DNA of 64,000 nt from an uncultured Paracoccaceae bacterium (GTDB taxonomy: Bacteria > Pseudomonadota > Alphaproteobacteria > Rhodobacterales > Rhodobacteraceae): positions 62,001-126,000 of the forward strand of contig CANNFA010000001.1 of assembly GCA_947503765.1 (NCBI GenBank), written 5' to 3'. Within the stretch, counting starts at the first letter, position 1. The number at the start of each line of letters is the position of its first letter. The notes beneath the pieces are model-generated. The model was not told the DNA's origin. It saw nothing but the letters and a program-made list of their open reading frames with translations, and ran no database searches. Below, in pieces: positions 1-10,298 of this stretch. A program made the translations under genes and the position numbers.

Positions 1-612
1 GCCGCGTGCGGCCCAGCGGCGCTTCATGGCGAAGACCTTGCTGCGCTCGATCCAGTCGTATTTCGGATCCTCGGTGACCGCGTTCCAGACCAGGATGCCG
101 CCCCCCTCGCGCCACGGATCCAGCACGATCCCCTGCTCCATCGCGGCGCCAAGCGCGCTGACGATGACGGTGGAATGCTCGATGCGGATGTTGTCGGCAT
201 TGGCGATGGCCCGGTGGAGCGACAGCGTTTGCAGACCCTCCTGCCGCAGCCGCGCCTCGAGATCGTCGGCCCAGTCCTTGCACAGCCCGCGCGGCTTGAT
301 CCCCATATTGACCTTCATGTTGTGGATCAGCGGCGGATCCTCGATCCCGTAACGCGGCGCGAGGGTGAAGAGCGGGTATTCAACCGCGATGCGGGCGACG
401 CGGGCGGCCTCTTCGGGGTCCACATCCGGCCCCAGCGCGGCGATGGCACGGGTCAGATCGGCGATCTTGGTCTGCTCGGGCACGCCGCTGGTCGCCACGA
501 TTTCGCGCTGGTCGGCCGATGTCACCTCGGTCACCGGCGCGCTGCCGCAGGCGGCGGCGAGGGTCACGACGGCCAGGGTGCAAAACGGGCGGAAAAGACG
601 CGGAATCGGCAT
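1..612 (-). CDS. Conserved hypothetical lipoprotein (3' end cut by window edge)
   Basis: The frame is open from the ATG at 612 to the window edge (204 codons), so the C-terminus is missing. The N-terminus is a lipoprotein signal: a basic start, a hydrophobic stretch and a lipobox LAAAC with the Cys near residue 22, so the product should be lipid-anchored in the envelope. The rest is soluble and mixed alpha/beta, with a motif around KPRGLCKDWADDL and a later VLDPWREGG segment. I recognise it only as a conserved alphaproteobacterial lipoprotein of unknown function. It lies downstream of ntrX on the same strand, separated by about 156 bases with no obvious feature. Confidence 0.75.
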   Translation of the reverse strand, partial: MPIPRLFRPFCTLAVVTLAAACGSAPVTEVTSADQREIVATSGVPEQTKIADLTRAIAALGPDVDPEEAARVARIAVEYPLFTLAPRYGIEDPPLIHNMKVNMGIKPRGLCKDWADDLEARLRQEGLQTLSLHRAIANADNIRIEHSTVIVSALGAAMEQGIVLDPWREGGGILVWNAVTEDPKYDWIERSKVFAMKRRWAARG

Positions 613-768
613 GGCTCTACACGGGATCAGGGCAGGTTGACGAATGTGCTAGCGGCCCGGCCGGCCGCTGTCGAGGGCAAAGACGGCCGGTGCGGCGGGG
701 CGATGCCGCGCCGGTTCGGGCAGCGCGCCGCAAAAGTTTCGTGAAACAATCGCAAACCCGGCGTAAAA

Positions 769-2181
769 TCACATCGCCCTCTCGCCCTCTTCCTCGACCG
801 TGGCGACGCGGCTGCCGGATTTGTTGGTGGTCACCACGCCCAGCGATTTTAGCTTGCGGTGCAGGGCGCTACGCTCCATTCCGACAAAGCTGGCGGTGCG
901 GCTGATATTGCCGCCGAACCGGTTGATCTGGGTCAGCAGGTATTCGCGTTCGAACAATTCGCGCGCCTCGCGCAGGGGCAGCGTGGCCAGCGACCCGGAC
1001 AGCACCACCTTGCCTTCTTCCTGTCCCTGCGGCTCGCTCTGGGGCAGTTCGGCGGCGCCGATCGGCCCGGTCCCCTCGCCCAGAATCAGCACCCGCTCGA
1101 TCACGTTCTTGAGCTGGCGCACATTGCCCGGCCAGATCATCGTCTGCAAAAGCGCCACCGCCTCGTCCGACAGATCGCGCAGCGGCAGACCCTGGCCCTT
1201 GTTGAAGGCGGCGATGAAATGCCCGGCCAGCACCGGAATATCCTCGCGCCGGTCCTCCAGCGAGGGCACGGCAATCGGCACCACGTTCAGCCGGTGAAAC
1301 AGCTCCTGCCGGAAGGTGCCGGCGTCGATCTCGTGTTGCAGATCGCGGTTGGTGGAGGAGATCACGCGCAGATCCACGCGCACCTTGTCGTTGCCGCCGA
1401 CCCGCTGGAACGCCTGTTCGACCAGCACCCGCAGGATCTTCGACTGGGTACCGAGCGGCATGTCCGCCACCTCGTCGAAATAGAGAACCCCGCCATGCGC
1501 CTGCTCCAGCAGGCCCGGCTCGACGCCGCGGTCCGCACCCTCGCGGCCGAACAGCACCTCTTCCATGCGCTCGGGCTCTATCGAGGCGCAGTTGACGGTG
1601 ATGAACGGCGCCGAGGCACGGTTCGAATTGGCGTGAATGTACCGCGCGGCGACCTCCTTGCCGCAGCCCGCGGGGCCAGTCAGCATCACCCGACCGTTGG
1701 ACTTGGTCACCTTGTCCAGGTTGTTTTTCAATGTCTTGAAAGACGAACTTGATCCGATCATCTCGGTCGGGCCCTCGTCGCGGCGCTTCAGCTCGGTATT
1801 CTCGCGGCGCAGGCGGCTTGTCTCCATGGCGCGGCCGATCACCACCATCAGCTGGTCGATGTTGAACGGCTTCTCGATGAAATCGTAGGCGCCCTGCTTG
1901 ATCGCGGCCACCGCGATCTCGATATTGCCGTGGCCCGAAATGATGACGATCGGGATGCCCGGATTGTCGCGCTTGACGGTCTTGAGAATGTCGATCCCGT
2001 CCATCCGGCTGTCCTTCAGCCAGATGTCGAGCACCATCAGCGCCGGGGGCTCGGTGTTGATCGCGGCCATGCAATCGTCGGAATTCGCGGCCAGCCGCGT
2101 GGCATAGCCTTCATCCTCCAGAATGTCCGAAATCAACTCGCGGATGTCGCGCTCGTCGTCGACGATCAGAATATCGCTCAT
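769..2181 (-). CDS. ntrX: Nitrogen assimilation/redox response regulator NtrX
   Basis: 470-residue response regulator of the NtrY-NtrX pair. The receiver domain (about 1-120) has Asp8/Asp9 and the phosphoacceptor Asp52. An AAA+ domain follows with Walker A GPAGCGKE near residue 170 and FDEVADM for Walker B. A Fis-type helix-turn-helix ends the protein (NISRTASFVGMERSALHRKL). The sigma-54 contact loop GAFTGA is absent; the place after LFG reads REGADRGVEPG, as is usual for alphaproteobacterial NtrX. The frame is open further upstream, but the ATG at 2181 begins MSDILIVDDE and has GAGGAAG just before it, only 10 bases after the ntrY stop, so the two genes are probably co-translated. Confidence 0.93.
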   Translation of the reverse strand: MSDILIVDDERDIRELISDILEDEGYATRLAANSDDCMAAINTEPPALMVLDIWLKDSRMDGIDILKTVKRDNPGIPIVIISGHGNIEIAVAAIKQGAYDFIEKPFNIDQLMVVIGRAMETSRLRRENTELKRRDEGPTEMIGSSSSFKTLKNNLDKVTKSNGRVMLTGPAGCGKEVAARYIHANSNRASAPFITVNCASIEPERMEEVLFGREGADRGVEPGLLEQAHGGVLYFDEVADMPLGTQSKILRVLVEQAFQRVGGNDKVRVDLRVISSTNRDLQHEIDAGTFRQELFHRLNVVPIAVPSLEDRREDIPVLAGHFIAAFNKGQGLPLRDLSDEAVALLQTMIWPGNVRQLKNVIERVLILGEGTGPIGAAELPQSEPQGQEEGKVVLSGSLATLPLREARELFEREYLLTQINRFGGNISRTASFVGMERSALHRKLKSLGVVTTNKSGSRVATVEEEGERAM

Positions 2182-2191
2182 GACTGCTTCC

Positions 2192-4447
2192 TCATATGGC
2201 CAATTCAGGTTCTTGTGGGGCGGATGTGCGCGGGACCAGCGGCAGACGGATCTCGGCCCGCGCCCCGCGATGCGCGCCGTGGGTGAACGGATCGGCATCG
2301 GTCAGCACGAGCGTGCCGCCATGTTCCTCGATGATCTTCTTGACGATCGACAGGCCCAGCCCGGTGCCCTTTTCGCGGGTCGTGACATAGGGCTCGAACA
2401 GGCGCGAGCGGTCGGGCGGCAGGCCGATGCCGTTATCCTCGATGGTGATCGAGGCGCCGGCGGGATCGACCGTCATGGCCACGCGCACCTCTCCGGGATA
2501 GTTTGGATCGTTCGACTTTTCTCGATGGCTTTCAACAGCTTCCCCGGCGTTCTTGATGAGGTTTGTCAAGGCCTGTCCGATCATCGTGCCGTCGATGTCG
2601 GCGATCACCTCGTCCTGCGGCAGGTCGGCGGTGACGGTCACGTTCTCCTGCTGGGCGTCTTCCTGAAGCAGCACGGCATCGCGCACGAGCCGGGCAAGAT
2701 CCTGGACCTTGCGCTCGGGGTCGGGCATCCGCGCGAACTTGGAAAACTCGTCGACGATACGGCGCAGATCGCCAGTCTGGCGGATGATCACCTCGGTCAT
2801 CTGCGCCAGCCGCTCGGGGTCGTCCACCTCGCGGCCGAACTTGCGCTGGATGCGTTCGGCCGACAGCTGGATCGGGGTCAGCGGGTTCTTGATCTCGTGC
2901 GCGATGCGGCGCGCGACGTCGCCCCAGGCGGCCATGCGCTGCGCGCTGACAAGGTCGGTGACATCGTCGAAGGCCACGACGAACCCTTCAAGCTTGCCGT
3001 CCTCGGCGCGGCGGGTCGACATGCGCACCAGCAGGTTTTCCATCTTGCCGCTGCGCAACAGCTTGATCTCTTCCTGCACCTGCTCGGACAGCCCGAAGCG
3101 CAGCCGTTCCAGAAGCGGGCCGAATTCCGGCACCATCTCGGCCAGCAGGCCCGAATGCACGTCCGGATCCAGCCGCAGAAGCTGTGCGCCCGAGCGGTTG
3201 ACGAAGCTCACCTGCCCGGCCTCGTCCAGCCCCATCACCCCCGCCGTGATCGAGGACAGCACCGAATCGAACAGCCGCCGGCGGCGTTCGATCTGCGCGT
3301 TGGTGTCCAGCATCGTGTCGCGCTGCGCCTTGAGCTGGCGGGTCATCTGGTTGAAGATCCGTCCCAGCATCGCGATCTCGTCGTCGCCCTGTTCCTCGCG
3401 CAGCTGCACGTCCAGATCGCCCGCGCCGACCCGCTGCGCCGCGCCGGCCAGCCGGCCCACGGGCCGCGACAGGCGTTCGGCGAACCACAGGCCCAGCCAG
3501 ATCGCCGCCAGCACCAGGATCACCGCAAAGCCCAGATACAGCAGCCCGAATTCGAACACGATGCGGCCGCGCTCGCTTTCGAGTTGGGAGTAGAGGTTCA
3601 CGGTCGCCTGCGTGTCGTCCAGCAGGTTCAGGATCTCGCCGTCCACTTCGCGCGAGACGTAGAGGAAGCGGTCGACATACTCGTCCAGCGCCACGACGGC
3701 GCGAAATTCGTTGACGTCCCAATCCTCGATCACCACGGTCTCGCCGGTCAGGGCGCGCTCGATCATCGCGGGGTCGGGTTCCTCGAAATCGAACAGGTAG
3801 CTGCGCTCGCCGCGGGCCCGGATCTCGCCCGCGCCGTTGATCACGAAAGCCTCGCGCAGGCCGCGCTGGATCTGCGACTGGCCCTGGGTCAGAAGCTGCC
3901 GCAACTGCCCGTCCGAGACGAGGAACACCGCGCGCTTGGCGGAATCGAGATACTCGGCCAGCGCCTCGGCATCCTGGGTCAGATCGCGGCGATGCTCGTC
4001 CTCGTAGGCCTCGGCCGCGTTCAGCGATGCGCCCAGAACCGTGCGCACCCGGTCGGAAAACCAGCCTTCCAGCCCGAAATTGACGGTGATCGCGGCGAAG
4101 ACGGCCACCAGCACGGCGGGTGCCAGCGCCACGATGGCGAAGACGCCGGTCAGCCGCAGGTGCAGCCGCGAGCCGGCCGATTGCGCGCGCCGCGCCGCGA
4201 TCATCGCCGCCACGCGCTGCAACACCAGCGCGGCGACGACCATCACGTAGACGAGGTCCGACAACAGCACCAGGCGCAGCGACAACGACGTCGCGCCCTG
4301 GTCCAGCGGGCCCAGCACGGCAAAGGTCGCAGCCGCCAGCACGGGCCCCAGAATGACCAGACCAAGCGTGGCCGCATTCTGCACCCTGCGTTTCCTGCGT
4401 AGCCTGCTCAGCCCGTCCCAACTGAGATTCCGCCCGGCGACAAGCAC
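2192..4447 (-). CDS. ntrY: Membrane sensor histidine kinase NtrY
   Basis: 751-residue sensor kinase, partner of NtrX. There are two to three hydrophobic segments in the first 110 residues, an extracytoplasmic region, a further membrane helix near LGFAVILVLAAIWLGLW, then HAMP, PAS, HisKA (AHEIKNPLTPIQLSAERI) and HATPase_c (NLIKNAGEAV, DNGIGLP, GTGLGLSIV). I place the start at the GTG at 4447 because a near-perfect Shine-Dalgarno GAGGTGA lies five bases upstream. An alternative GTG at 4456 lacks this, and starts further upstream would overlap ntrC. In the family NtrYX affects nitrogen metabolism, redox response and envelope functions. Confidence 0.9.
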   Translation of the reverse strand: MLVAGRNLSWDGLSRLRRKRRVQNAATLGLVILGPVLAAATFAVLGPLDQGATSLSLRLVLLSDLVYVMVVAALVLQRVAAMIAARRAQSAGSRLHLRLTGVFAIVALAPAVLVAVFAAITVNFGLEGWFSDRVRTVLGASLNAAEAYEDEHRRDLTQDAEALAEYLDSAKRAVFLVSDGQLRQLLTQGQSQIQRGLREAFVINGAGEIRARGERSYLFDFEEPDPAMIERALTGETVVIEDWDVNEFRAVVALDEYVDRFLYVSREVDGEILNLLDDTQATVNLYSQLESERGRIVFEFGLLYLGFAVILVLAAIWLGLWFAERLSRPVGRLAGAAQRVGAGDLDVQLREEQGDDEIAMLGRIFNQMTRQLKAQRDTMLDTNAQIERRRRLFDSVLSSITAGVMGLDEAGQVSFVNRSGAQLLRLDPDVHSGLLAEMVPEFGPLLERLRFGLSEQVQEEIKLLRSGKMENLLVRMSTRRAEDGKLEGFVVAFDDVTDLVSAQRMAAWGDVARRIAHEIKNPLTPIQLSAERIQRKFGREVDDPERLAQMTEVIIRQTGDLRRIVDEFSKFARMPDPERKVQDLARLVRDAVLLQEDAQQENVTVTADLPQDEVIADIDGTMIGQALTNLIKNAGEAVESHREKSNDPNYPGEVRVAMTVDPAGASITIEDNGIGLPPDRSRLFEPYVTTREKGTGLGLSIVKKIIEEHGGTLVLTDADPFTHGAHRGARAEIRLPLVPRTSAPQEPELAI

Positions 4448-4548
4448 GAGACTCACCTCACTATCCAGCCACGCGATGGTGGCGCTACCGCAATATCTGG
4501 TGGTCTGTTCTGCCGCTGCGGCGGCAATGCCACTCTTATGTTGCGCTT

Positions 4549-5943
4549 TTACATCAACTTGCGGCGGCGTGTCACCTGAATATCGAGGTCGGTGATCTTT
4601 TTTCTGAGCGTATTGCGGTTGATGCCCAGCAGATCGGCGCATTTCGCCTGGTTTCCGCCGGTTGCATCAAGCGCGATTTCTATAAGCGGTACTTCAACTT
4701 CGCGCAGAATCCTCATGTGAAGTCCGGGCGGCGGCAGCGCGCCGTCATGCTGGTCGAAATAGCGCCGCAGATGGCGCGCGACCGAGCCGGAAAGCCTGTC
4801 GTCGCCGCCATGCGCCTGTCCCGGCCCCTGTTTGCGCCCCTGCGCCTGGCCCTGGCTGGTCGCGGGGTGGCGGCCCAGCACCCGGGCAATCTCGGCGCGG
4901 CCGATCTCGGGGTCCGAGCCGGTGACCAACAGGCTGCGCAGGGTAGTTTCCAGCTGCCGCACGTTGCCCGGCCACGAATAGGCACACAGTGCGTCCATCG
5001 CCCCTTGCGACAACTGGCGGCGCGTCAGGCCCGCTCGTTCAGCGACATCAAGAAAATGCTCCGCAAGCAAGGGGATGTCGCCCGTTCTTGATGTCAGTGG
5101 CGGCACCTCGACGATCACCCCGGCCAGCCGGAAATACAGATCGCGCCGGAACGCCCCGTCGTCCAGCAGGATTGCCGGGTCGGTCTGGCCGGTGGCGATG
5201 ACGCGCATGCGCCCGGCGGGCAGCGCATCGAGCAGGCGCACCAGCCGCGCCTGCGCGGCGGCGTCCAGATCGCCGGCCTCCTCCAGCGCCAGCGTGCCGC
5301 CGCCGGCCTCTGCTCGCGCCCGCAGCGCGGCCGCCGCGGCGTCGCTGCCCAGGTCGGCCGCACCCGCCTCGATGAATGCGGCGCCGCGGTTGTCCGAGTA
5401 ATCGTGCAGCACCCGCGCGACCAGCGACTTTCCGGTGCCCGATTCGCCCAGTACCAGAACCGGCAGATCGGCGTTCAGCACCCGTGCCACCAGCCGGTAC
5501 AGCGTCTGCATCGCCGGGCTGCGCCCGACCAGCGGCAGATCCTCCGTCGGCGGCGCCGCGCAATCCGCCGCGCCGCGCCCCGGCCGGGCAAGCGCGCGCG
5601 ACACCCGGCGCAGCAGGTCGGGCAGGTCGAACGGCTTGGGCAGGTAGTCGTAGGCGCCGTGTTCCTCGGCGCGGATCGCCGTCATGATGGTGTTCTGCGC
5701 CGAGATCACGATCACCGGCAGATCGGGGCGCGCGGCGGCGATGCGCGGCATCGCCTCCAGCCCGTTTCCGTCCGGCATCACCACATCCGTGATCACCAGA
5801 TCGCCCAGCCCTTCCTCCACCCAGCGCAGCAGGGTCGCCATCGAACCGGCGGCATGCACCTTGCAGCCCGCGCGGGTCAGCGCCTGGCTCAGCACGGTGC
5901 GGATCGTGCGGTCATCGTCGGCGATCAGGACCGTGCCGTCCAT
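4549..5943 (-). CDS. ntrC: Nitrogen regulation response regulator NtrC, Rhodobacter type (no GAFTGA)
   Basis: 464 residues: receiver (DDD at 9-11, phosphoacceptor Asp53, Lys in LPKPFD), AAA+ domain with Walker A GESGTGKS, and a C-terminal Fis helix-turn-helix ([20 protein letters not shown]). The region that carries GAFTGA in sigma-54 activators is replaced by [21 protein letters not shown], so the sigma-54 contact loop is missing. In Rhodobacter capsulatus the NtrC of this shape activates sigma-70 RNA polymerase, and the same is inferred here. The start codon directly abuts the ntrB stop (TAG-ATG), indicating tight coupling. An Ala/Gln-rich low-complexity linker precedes the Fis domain. Confidence 0.92.
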   Translation of the reverse strand: MDGTVLIADDDRTIRTVLSQALTRAGCKVHAAGSMATLLRWVEEGLGDLVITDVVMPDGNGLEAMPRIAAARPDLPVIVISAQNTIMTAIRAEEHGAYDYLPKPFDLPDLLRRVSRALARPGRGAADCAAPPTEDLPLVGRSPAMQTLYRLVARVLNADLPVLVLGESGTGKSLVARVLHDYSDNRGAAFIEAGAADLGSDAAAAALRARAEAGGGTLALEEAGDLDAAAQARLVRLLDALPAGRMRVIATGQTDPAILLDDGAFRRDLYFRLAGVIVEVPPLTSRTGDIPLLAEHFLDVAERAGLTRRQLSQGAMDALCAYSWPGNVRQLETTLRSLLVTGSDPEIGRAEIARVLGRHPATSQGQAQGRKQGPGQAHGGDDRLSGSVARHLRRYFDQHDGALPPPGLHMRILREVEVPLIEIALDATGGNQAKCADLLGINRNTLRKKITDLDIQVTRRRKLM

Positions 5944-7035
5944 CTAGCTCCCTTCCATGGCGCCCGCGCCGTCCTCGCCCGAGGCGACCGGCAGCGACAG
6001 CCGGAATACCGTGCGGCCGGGGGCCGAGTCCACGGCGATCCAGCCGCCATGCGCGCCGACGATCTTGCCGACCAGCGCCAGGCCCAGCCCGGTGCCGTTC
6101 TCGCGCCCGGACACGAACGGATCGAAGATCCCGGCTTGCAGGTCGGGCGGAATGCCGGGGCCGTCATCGACGATTTCCAGCTGAAGCGGCAGATGCCGCC
6201 CCGCCCCTTCCGGCCCGCGCAGCCGCAGCCCCGCGTCGTAGAAGCTGCGGATACGGATCGTGCCGCCCTCGGGGCCGGCGGCCTCGGCCGCGTTGCGCAG
6301 CAGGTTGAGCAGCACCTGCAACATCTGGTCGGCATCGACACGGGCCGGCGGCAGCGACGGGTCGTATTCGGGCAAAAGGCGCATATGGGCGGCAAAACCC
6401 ACGCTGGCCGAAGCGCGCGCGCGGTCGGCCAGATCGTGGATGTTCACCGCGCGGGTCCGGGGCGGCCGCAGGTCGCCGAACTGCTCGAGCTGGTCCAGCA
6501 GCGCCACGATGCGGCGGCTTTCGGCAACGATCAGGTCGGTCAGCTCGCGGTCGCCGCCGTCCAGCGACATCGACAGCAATTGCGCCGCCCCGGTGATCCC
6601 GGCGAGCGGGTTCTTGATCTCGTGCGACATCATCGCGGCCATGCCGATCGCCGAGCGCGCCGCCGCGCTGGCCGCGTGCGCGCGGCCCACCAGATCGGCG
6701 ATCTGGCGCGGTGCGATCAGCAGCAGGACATGGCCCGGCGCGCCCGCCAGCGGTGCCGCCCGGATATCACAGCGCACCGGCGGCGCGGCGGCGCCCGTCA
6801 CCCGCGCATCGGTGATGAAGACCGGCGCCTCGTCGGCGCGGACCCGGTCCAGCGTTTCGGCCAGCGGCGTATCCGCGCGCAGCCGGCTGCCCAGCGACGC
6901 GCCCGCCAGCGCGCGGGCCGAAGCGTTCAGGAACTGCTCGGCCGGCGGGTTGGCATCGGCGATGCGCCCGGCCGCATCCACCACCAGCGCCGGCACCGGA
7001 AGCGACGCCCAGATCGCCCCATACGCGGCGCTCAT
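5944..7035 (-). CDS. ntrB: Nitrogen sensor histidine kinase NtrB (GlnL)
   Basis: 363-residue cytoplasmic kinase/phosphatase of NtrC, without membrane segments. An N-terminal PAS domain (LPVPALVVDAAGRIADANPP) is followed by HisKA with the phospho-His in MSHEIKNPLAGITGA, and by HATPase_c with NLLRNAAEAA, DDGPGIP and GTGLGLALV. In the family it integrates the PII nitrogen signal. I chose the ATG at 7035 because it overlaps the dusB stop as ATGA and starts [16 protein letters not shown]; the frame is open far upstream through dusB, but that part is antisense-like composition. Confidence 0.93.
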   Translation of the reverse strand: MSAAYGAIWASLPVPALVVDAAGRIADANPPAEQFLNASARALAGASLGSRLRADTPLAETLDRVRADEAPVFITDARVTGAAAPPVRCDIRAAPLAGAPGHVLLLIAPRQIADLVGRAHAASAAARSAIGMAAMMSHEIKNPLAGITGAAQLLSMSLDGGDRELTDLIVAESRRIVALLDQLEQFGDLRPPRTRAVNIHDLADRARASASVGFAAHMRLLPEYDPSLPPARVDADQMLQVLLNLLRNAAEAAGPEGGTIRIRSFYDAGLRLRGPEGAGRHLPLQLEIVDDGPGIPPDLQAGIFDPFVSGRENGTGLGLALVGKIVGAHGGWIAVDSAPGRTVFRLSLPVASGEDGAGAMEGS

Positions 7036-8018
7036 GCCGCCGCCGCCTGCCCCGAGGCCGCCGCCAGCGCGTCCGGAAGCAGGCGCAGCACGCTGGCCGG
7101 CGCCGCCGTCAGCACCTCGCGGCGCAGCGCCGGGGCGGTACCGGCCCGGTCCATGTACCAGCCCAGATGCTTGCGGATCACCCGCGCGCCCAGCACCGCG
7201 CCGTAGAAGGCCAGCGTTTCCTCGTAATGCTCGGCGGCCATCTCGGCATAGGCGGCACCATGCGGAACGCGCGGCGGCGGGGTGCCCGCGATCTCGGCCG
7301 CGATCTGCGCCAGCAGCCAGGGCCGCCCCTGCACGCCGCGTCCGATCATCACACCCTGCGCCCCCGACAGCGCCAGCGCGCGGCGCGCATCGGCCGCCCC
7401 GCAAATGTCGCCATTGGCGATGACCGGGATCGACACGGCGTCTGTCACCGCGCGGATCGCGGCCCAGTCGGCGCTTCCCTTGTAGAACTGGCAGCGGGTG
7501 CGGCCGTGGATCGTGACCATCCGCACGCCCGCCGCTTCGGCGCGCCGCGCGATCGGGGCCGCGTTCAGCAGCGCGTCGTCCCAGCCCAGCCGCGTCTTGA
7601 GCGTGACCGGCACCGACACCGCGCCCACCACCGCCTCGATCAGCCGCAGGGCGTGGTCCGGCTCGCGCATCAGGGCGGACCCGGACAGCCCGTTCGTGAC
7701 CTTGCGCGCCGGGCAGCCCATGTTGATGTCGATGATCCGCGCGCCGTTCGCCTCGACCATGCGCGCCGCCTCGGCCATCCAGTGCGCATCGCGCCCGGCA
7801 AGCTGCACGGCGGTGCGCGCCTCTTCCATGCCAAGCTCGGCGCGTTCGCGCATGCCCGGCTTGGCCTGCACCATCTCCTGGCTGGCGACCATTTCCGACA
7901 CCACCAGCCCCGCGCCGAATCGCGCGACCAGCCGGCGGAACGGCAGGTCGGTGATCCCGGCCATGGGGGCCAGCAGGACCGGCGGATCGGGCGGGAACGG
8001 GGCCGCTGGGGATGTCAT
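7032..8018 (-). CDS. dusB: tRNA-dihydrouridine synthase DusB (NifR3)
   Basis: 328-residue flavoprotein that reduces uridine to dihydrouridine in the tRNA D-loop. Visible family marks are the N-terminal [13 protein letters not shown], the catalytic-Cys segment [21 protein letters not shown], and FMN-binding stretches VTIHGRTR and VIANGDI. It heads the nitrogen-control operon dusB-ntrB-ntrC, the classical nifR3-ntrBC arrangement of Rhodobacter and its relatives, and overlaps ntrB by four bases. It is divergent from ispDF across 154 bases. Confidence 0.95.
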   Translation of the reverse strand: MTSPAAPFPPDPPVLLAPMAGITDLPFRRLVARFGAGLVVSEMVASQEMVQAKPGMRERAELGMEEARTAVQLAGRDAHWMAEAARMVEANGARIIDINMGCPARKVTNGLSGSALMREPDHALRLIEAVVGAVSVPVTLKTRLGWDDALLNAAPIARRAEAAGVRMVTIHGRTRCQFYKGSADWAAIRAVTDAVSIPVIANGDICGAADARRALALSGAQGVMIGRGVQGRPWLLAQIAAEIAGTPPPRVPHGAAYAEMAAEHYEETLAFYGAVLGARVIRKHLGWYMDRAGTAPALRREVLTAAPASVLRLLPDALAAASGQAAAA

Positions 8019-8172
8019 GGGCGGGTCGGATCGTCTTTGGTGGATGCGCCCCCAGACCTACAGCGCGGCGCGCGCGAACTCAATCGCCGCGCGCCGCCGC
8101 GCATTGTCACCGCCGCCGCGGCGCACTAGACAGCCGCCCAGGACACCGCAGCACCAAGAGCCCCGCATACGC

Positions 8173-9309
8173 GTGACAGACACCGCCGCCATCATCGTCG
8201 CCGCCGGGCTTGGAACCCGCGCCGGCGGGCGCGTCGCCAAGCAATGGCAGATGCTTGCCGGCCGGCCGGTGCTGGACCGGACGCTGGACGTGTTCCGCGC
8301 CGCGCCCGGCATGGGCCGGATCGTGCTGGTGCTGCACCCGCAGGACATGCACCGCGCGGCGGATTACCCGGATGTGCAGGCCGTGGCCGGCGGGGACACC
8401 CGCGCCGCCTCGGTGCGTTCCGGGCTGGCCGCGCTGGCGGCAGGCGGCGCGGGCCGGGTGCTGATCCACGACGCGGCGCGTCCGCTGGTCAGCCAGCGCA
8501 TCATCGCCGATGTCTGCGCCGCGCTGGACCATGCCAGGGGCGCGGCCCCGGCGCTGGAGGTGACGGATGCGCTGTGGTGCGGCGCCGACGGCACCGTGAC
8601 CGGGATGCAGGACCGCACCGGCCTTTACCGCGCGCAGACCCCGCAGGGGTTCGATCTGCGCGCGATCCTGGCCGCGCACGAGGCGTCCGAGGGCGCGCCG
8701 CTCGACGATGTCGAGGTCGCCCGCGCCGCGGGGATCGAGGTGGTGATGGTGCCGGGCGAGGAACGCAATCTGAAACTGACCCGCGCCGAGGATTTCGCGC
8801 GGGCCGAGGCGATGCTGGGGGCGAAGATGGGCATACGGGTTGGGAGCGGCTTTGACGTGCATGCCTTCGGGCCGGGCGACGGCGTGATCCTGTGCGGCGT
8901 CGAGATCGCGCATGAGCGCGGCCTGTCGGGCCATTCGGATGCCGATGTCGGGATGCACGCGCTGACCGATGCTATCTACGGCGCGCTGGGCCTGGGCGAT
9001 ATCGGCCGGCATTTCCCCCCGTCCGAGGCGCAGTGGAAGGGCGCGGACAGCGCCGTCTTCCTGCGCCACGCGGCCCGCATGGCAGCCGAACGCGGCTACG
9101 CCATCGGCAACGTGGATGTCACGCTGATCTGCGAGCGGCCCAAGATCGGGGCCCATGCGGCGGCCATGGCCGCGCGGCTGGCCGAGATCATGGGAATCGC
9201 GCCGGACCGCGTATCGGTCAAGGCCACGACGACCGAAAAGCTGGGCTTTGCCGGGCGCGAGGAAGGCATCGCCGCCATGGCCACCGCGCTCTTGACGGGG
9301 GCGGCATGA
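8173..9309 (+). CDS. ispDF: Bifunctional IspD/IspF isoprenoid enzyme
   Basis: 378 residues joining 2-C-methyl-D-erythritol 4-phosphate cytidylyltransferase (IspD, about 1-220: [26 protein letters not shown]) and 2-C-methyl-D-erythritol 2,4-cyclodiphosphate synthase (IspF, about 222-378: [34 protein letters not shown]). It catalyses two non-consecutive steps of the MEP pathway. I set the start at GTG 8173 ([14 protein letters not shown]); the frame is open upstream through the dusB antisense. The fusion is common in Alphaproteobacteria. It overlaps pgpA as ATGA. Confidence 0.95.
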   Translation: MTDTAAIIVAAGLGTRAGGRVAKQWQMLAGRPVLDRTLDVFRAAPGMGRIVLVLHPQDMHRAADYPDVQAVAGGDTRAASVRSGLAALAAGGAGRVLIHDAARPLVSQRIIADVCAALDHARGAAPALEVTDALWCGADGTVTGMQDRTGLYRAQTPQGFDLRAILAAHEASEGAPLDDVEVARAAGIEVVMVPGEERNLKLTRAEDFARAEAMLGAKMGIRVGSGFDVHAFGPGDGVILCGVEIAHERGLSGHSDADVGMHALTDAIYGALGLGDIGRHFPPSEAQWKGADSAVFLRHAARMAAERGYAIGNVDVTLICERPKIGAHAAAMAARLAEIMGIAPDRVSVKATTTEKLGFAGREEGIAAMATALLTGAA

Positions 9310-9800
9310 GCCGCGCTTTCGCCACCTTCTTCGGCATCGGCCTGCTGCCCTGGGCGCCGGGCACCTGGGGCAGCGCCGCGGCGATCCCGGTCGCCTGGCT
9401 GCTGCATTGGCTGGGGGGCTTCCCGCTGCTGGCGGCTGCGACGCTGGCGGTGTTCGCGCTTGGCTGGTGGGCGACGGCCGAGGCGACGCGCGGCAAGGCC
9501 GACCACGACCCCTCCGAGATCGTGATCGACGAGGTGGCGGGGGTCTGGATCGCGCTCTGGCCGCTGTCGGCGGGGCTGTGGCATGCGGGCGTGGATCCCT
9601 GGGTGTTCCCCTGGCCGGGCTGGATCGGGGCCTTCGTGTTCTTCCGCGCCTTCGACATCCTGAAACCCGGCCCGGTAGGCTGGGCCGACCGGCGCGGCGA
9701 CGCGCTGGGGGTGATGCTGGACGACGTGATCGCGGGGGTGTTCGCGGCGCTGGTGGTGGCGGCTGGCGCAGCGCTGGCGCACGGGGTGCTGGGCGCATGA
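9306..9800 (+). CDS. pgpA: Phosphatidylglycerophosphatase A
   Basis: 164-residue inner-membrane phosphatase converting phosphatidylglycerol phosphate to phosphatidylglycerol. Family features: [16 protein letters not shown] at the N-terminus, [16 protein letters not shown] with the acidic active-site residues, and [19 protein letters not shown] near the C-terminus, with hydrophobic helices between. It starts inside the ispDF stop (ATGA) and ends inside the cinA start, so ispDF-pgpA-cinA is a translationally coupled trio. Confidence 0.93.
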   Translation: MSRAFATFFGIGLLPWAPGTWGSAAAIPVAWLLHWLGGFPLLAAATLAVFALGWWATAEATRGKADHDPSEIVIDEVAGVWIALWPLSAGLWHAGVDPWVFPWPGWIGAFVFFRAFDILKPGPVGWADRRGDALGVMLDDVIAGVFAALVVAAGAALAHGVLGA

Positions 9801-10273
9801 CCAGCAGCGCGGAAACGCTGCTGGCGCGGGCGAAGGCGCAGGGCGCGCTGATCGCCACCGCCGAAAGCTGCACCGGCGGGCTGGTCGCCGGCGCGATCAC
9901 CGAGGTCGCGGGATCGTCCGAGATCTTCGACCGGGGCTTCGTGACCTATTCCAACGCCGCAAAGATGGCGATGCTGGGGGTGCGCCAGTCCACGCTGGAC
10001 GCCCACGGCGCGGTCAGCGAGGCGGTGGCGCGCGAGATGGCGGCGGGCGCGCTTGCCGCGTCGGAGGCCACGCTCGCGGTGTCGGTCACGGGCATTGCCG
10101 GGCCGGGCGGGTCGGACCACAAGCCCGAGGGGCGGGTCTGTTTCGGCGTCGCGCAGGCCGGACATGCGGTGCGGACCTGGCAGATGGATTTCGGCGCGCT
10201 GGGGCGCGGCGCGGTGCGGCAGGCCAGCGTGGACTACGCGCTGGACTTGCTGCTGGCCGCGCTGAAGGATTGA
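9797..10273 (+). CDS. cinA: CinA-family nicotinamide-nucleotide amidohydrolase
   Basis: 158 residues, matching the stand-alone C-terminal domain of CinA (PncC), which deamidates NMN in pyridine-nucleotide recycling. Marks: [16 protein letters not shown] near the N-terminus with the conserved Ser/Cys region, FVTYSNAAK, and [17 protein letters not shown]. No molybdopterin-binding N-terminal domain is present. It is the last gene of the coupled ispDF-pgpA-cinA run and converges on the MmgE/PrpD gene with 25 bases between. Confidence 0.9.
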   Translation: MTSSAETLLARAKAQGALIATAESCTGGLVAGAITEVAGSSEIFDRGFVTYSNAAKMAMLGVRQSTLDAHGAVSEAVAREMAAGALAASEATLAVSVTGIAGPGGSDHKPEGRVCFGVAQAGHAVRTWQMDFGALGRGAVRQASVDYALDLLLAALKD

Positions 10274-10298
10274 GGCGCGCCGAGCGGGGCCGGCCGGC

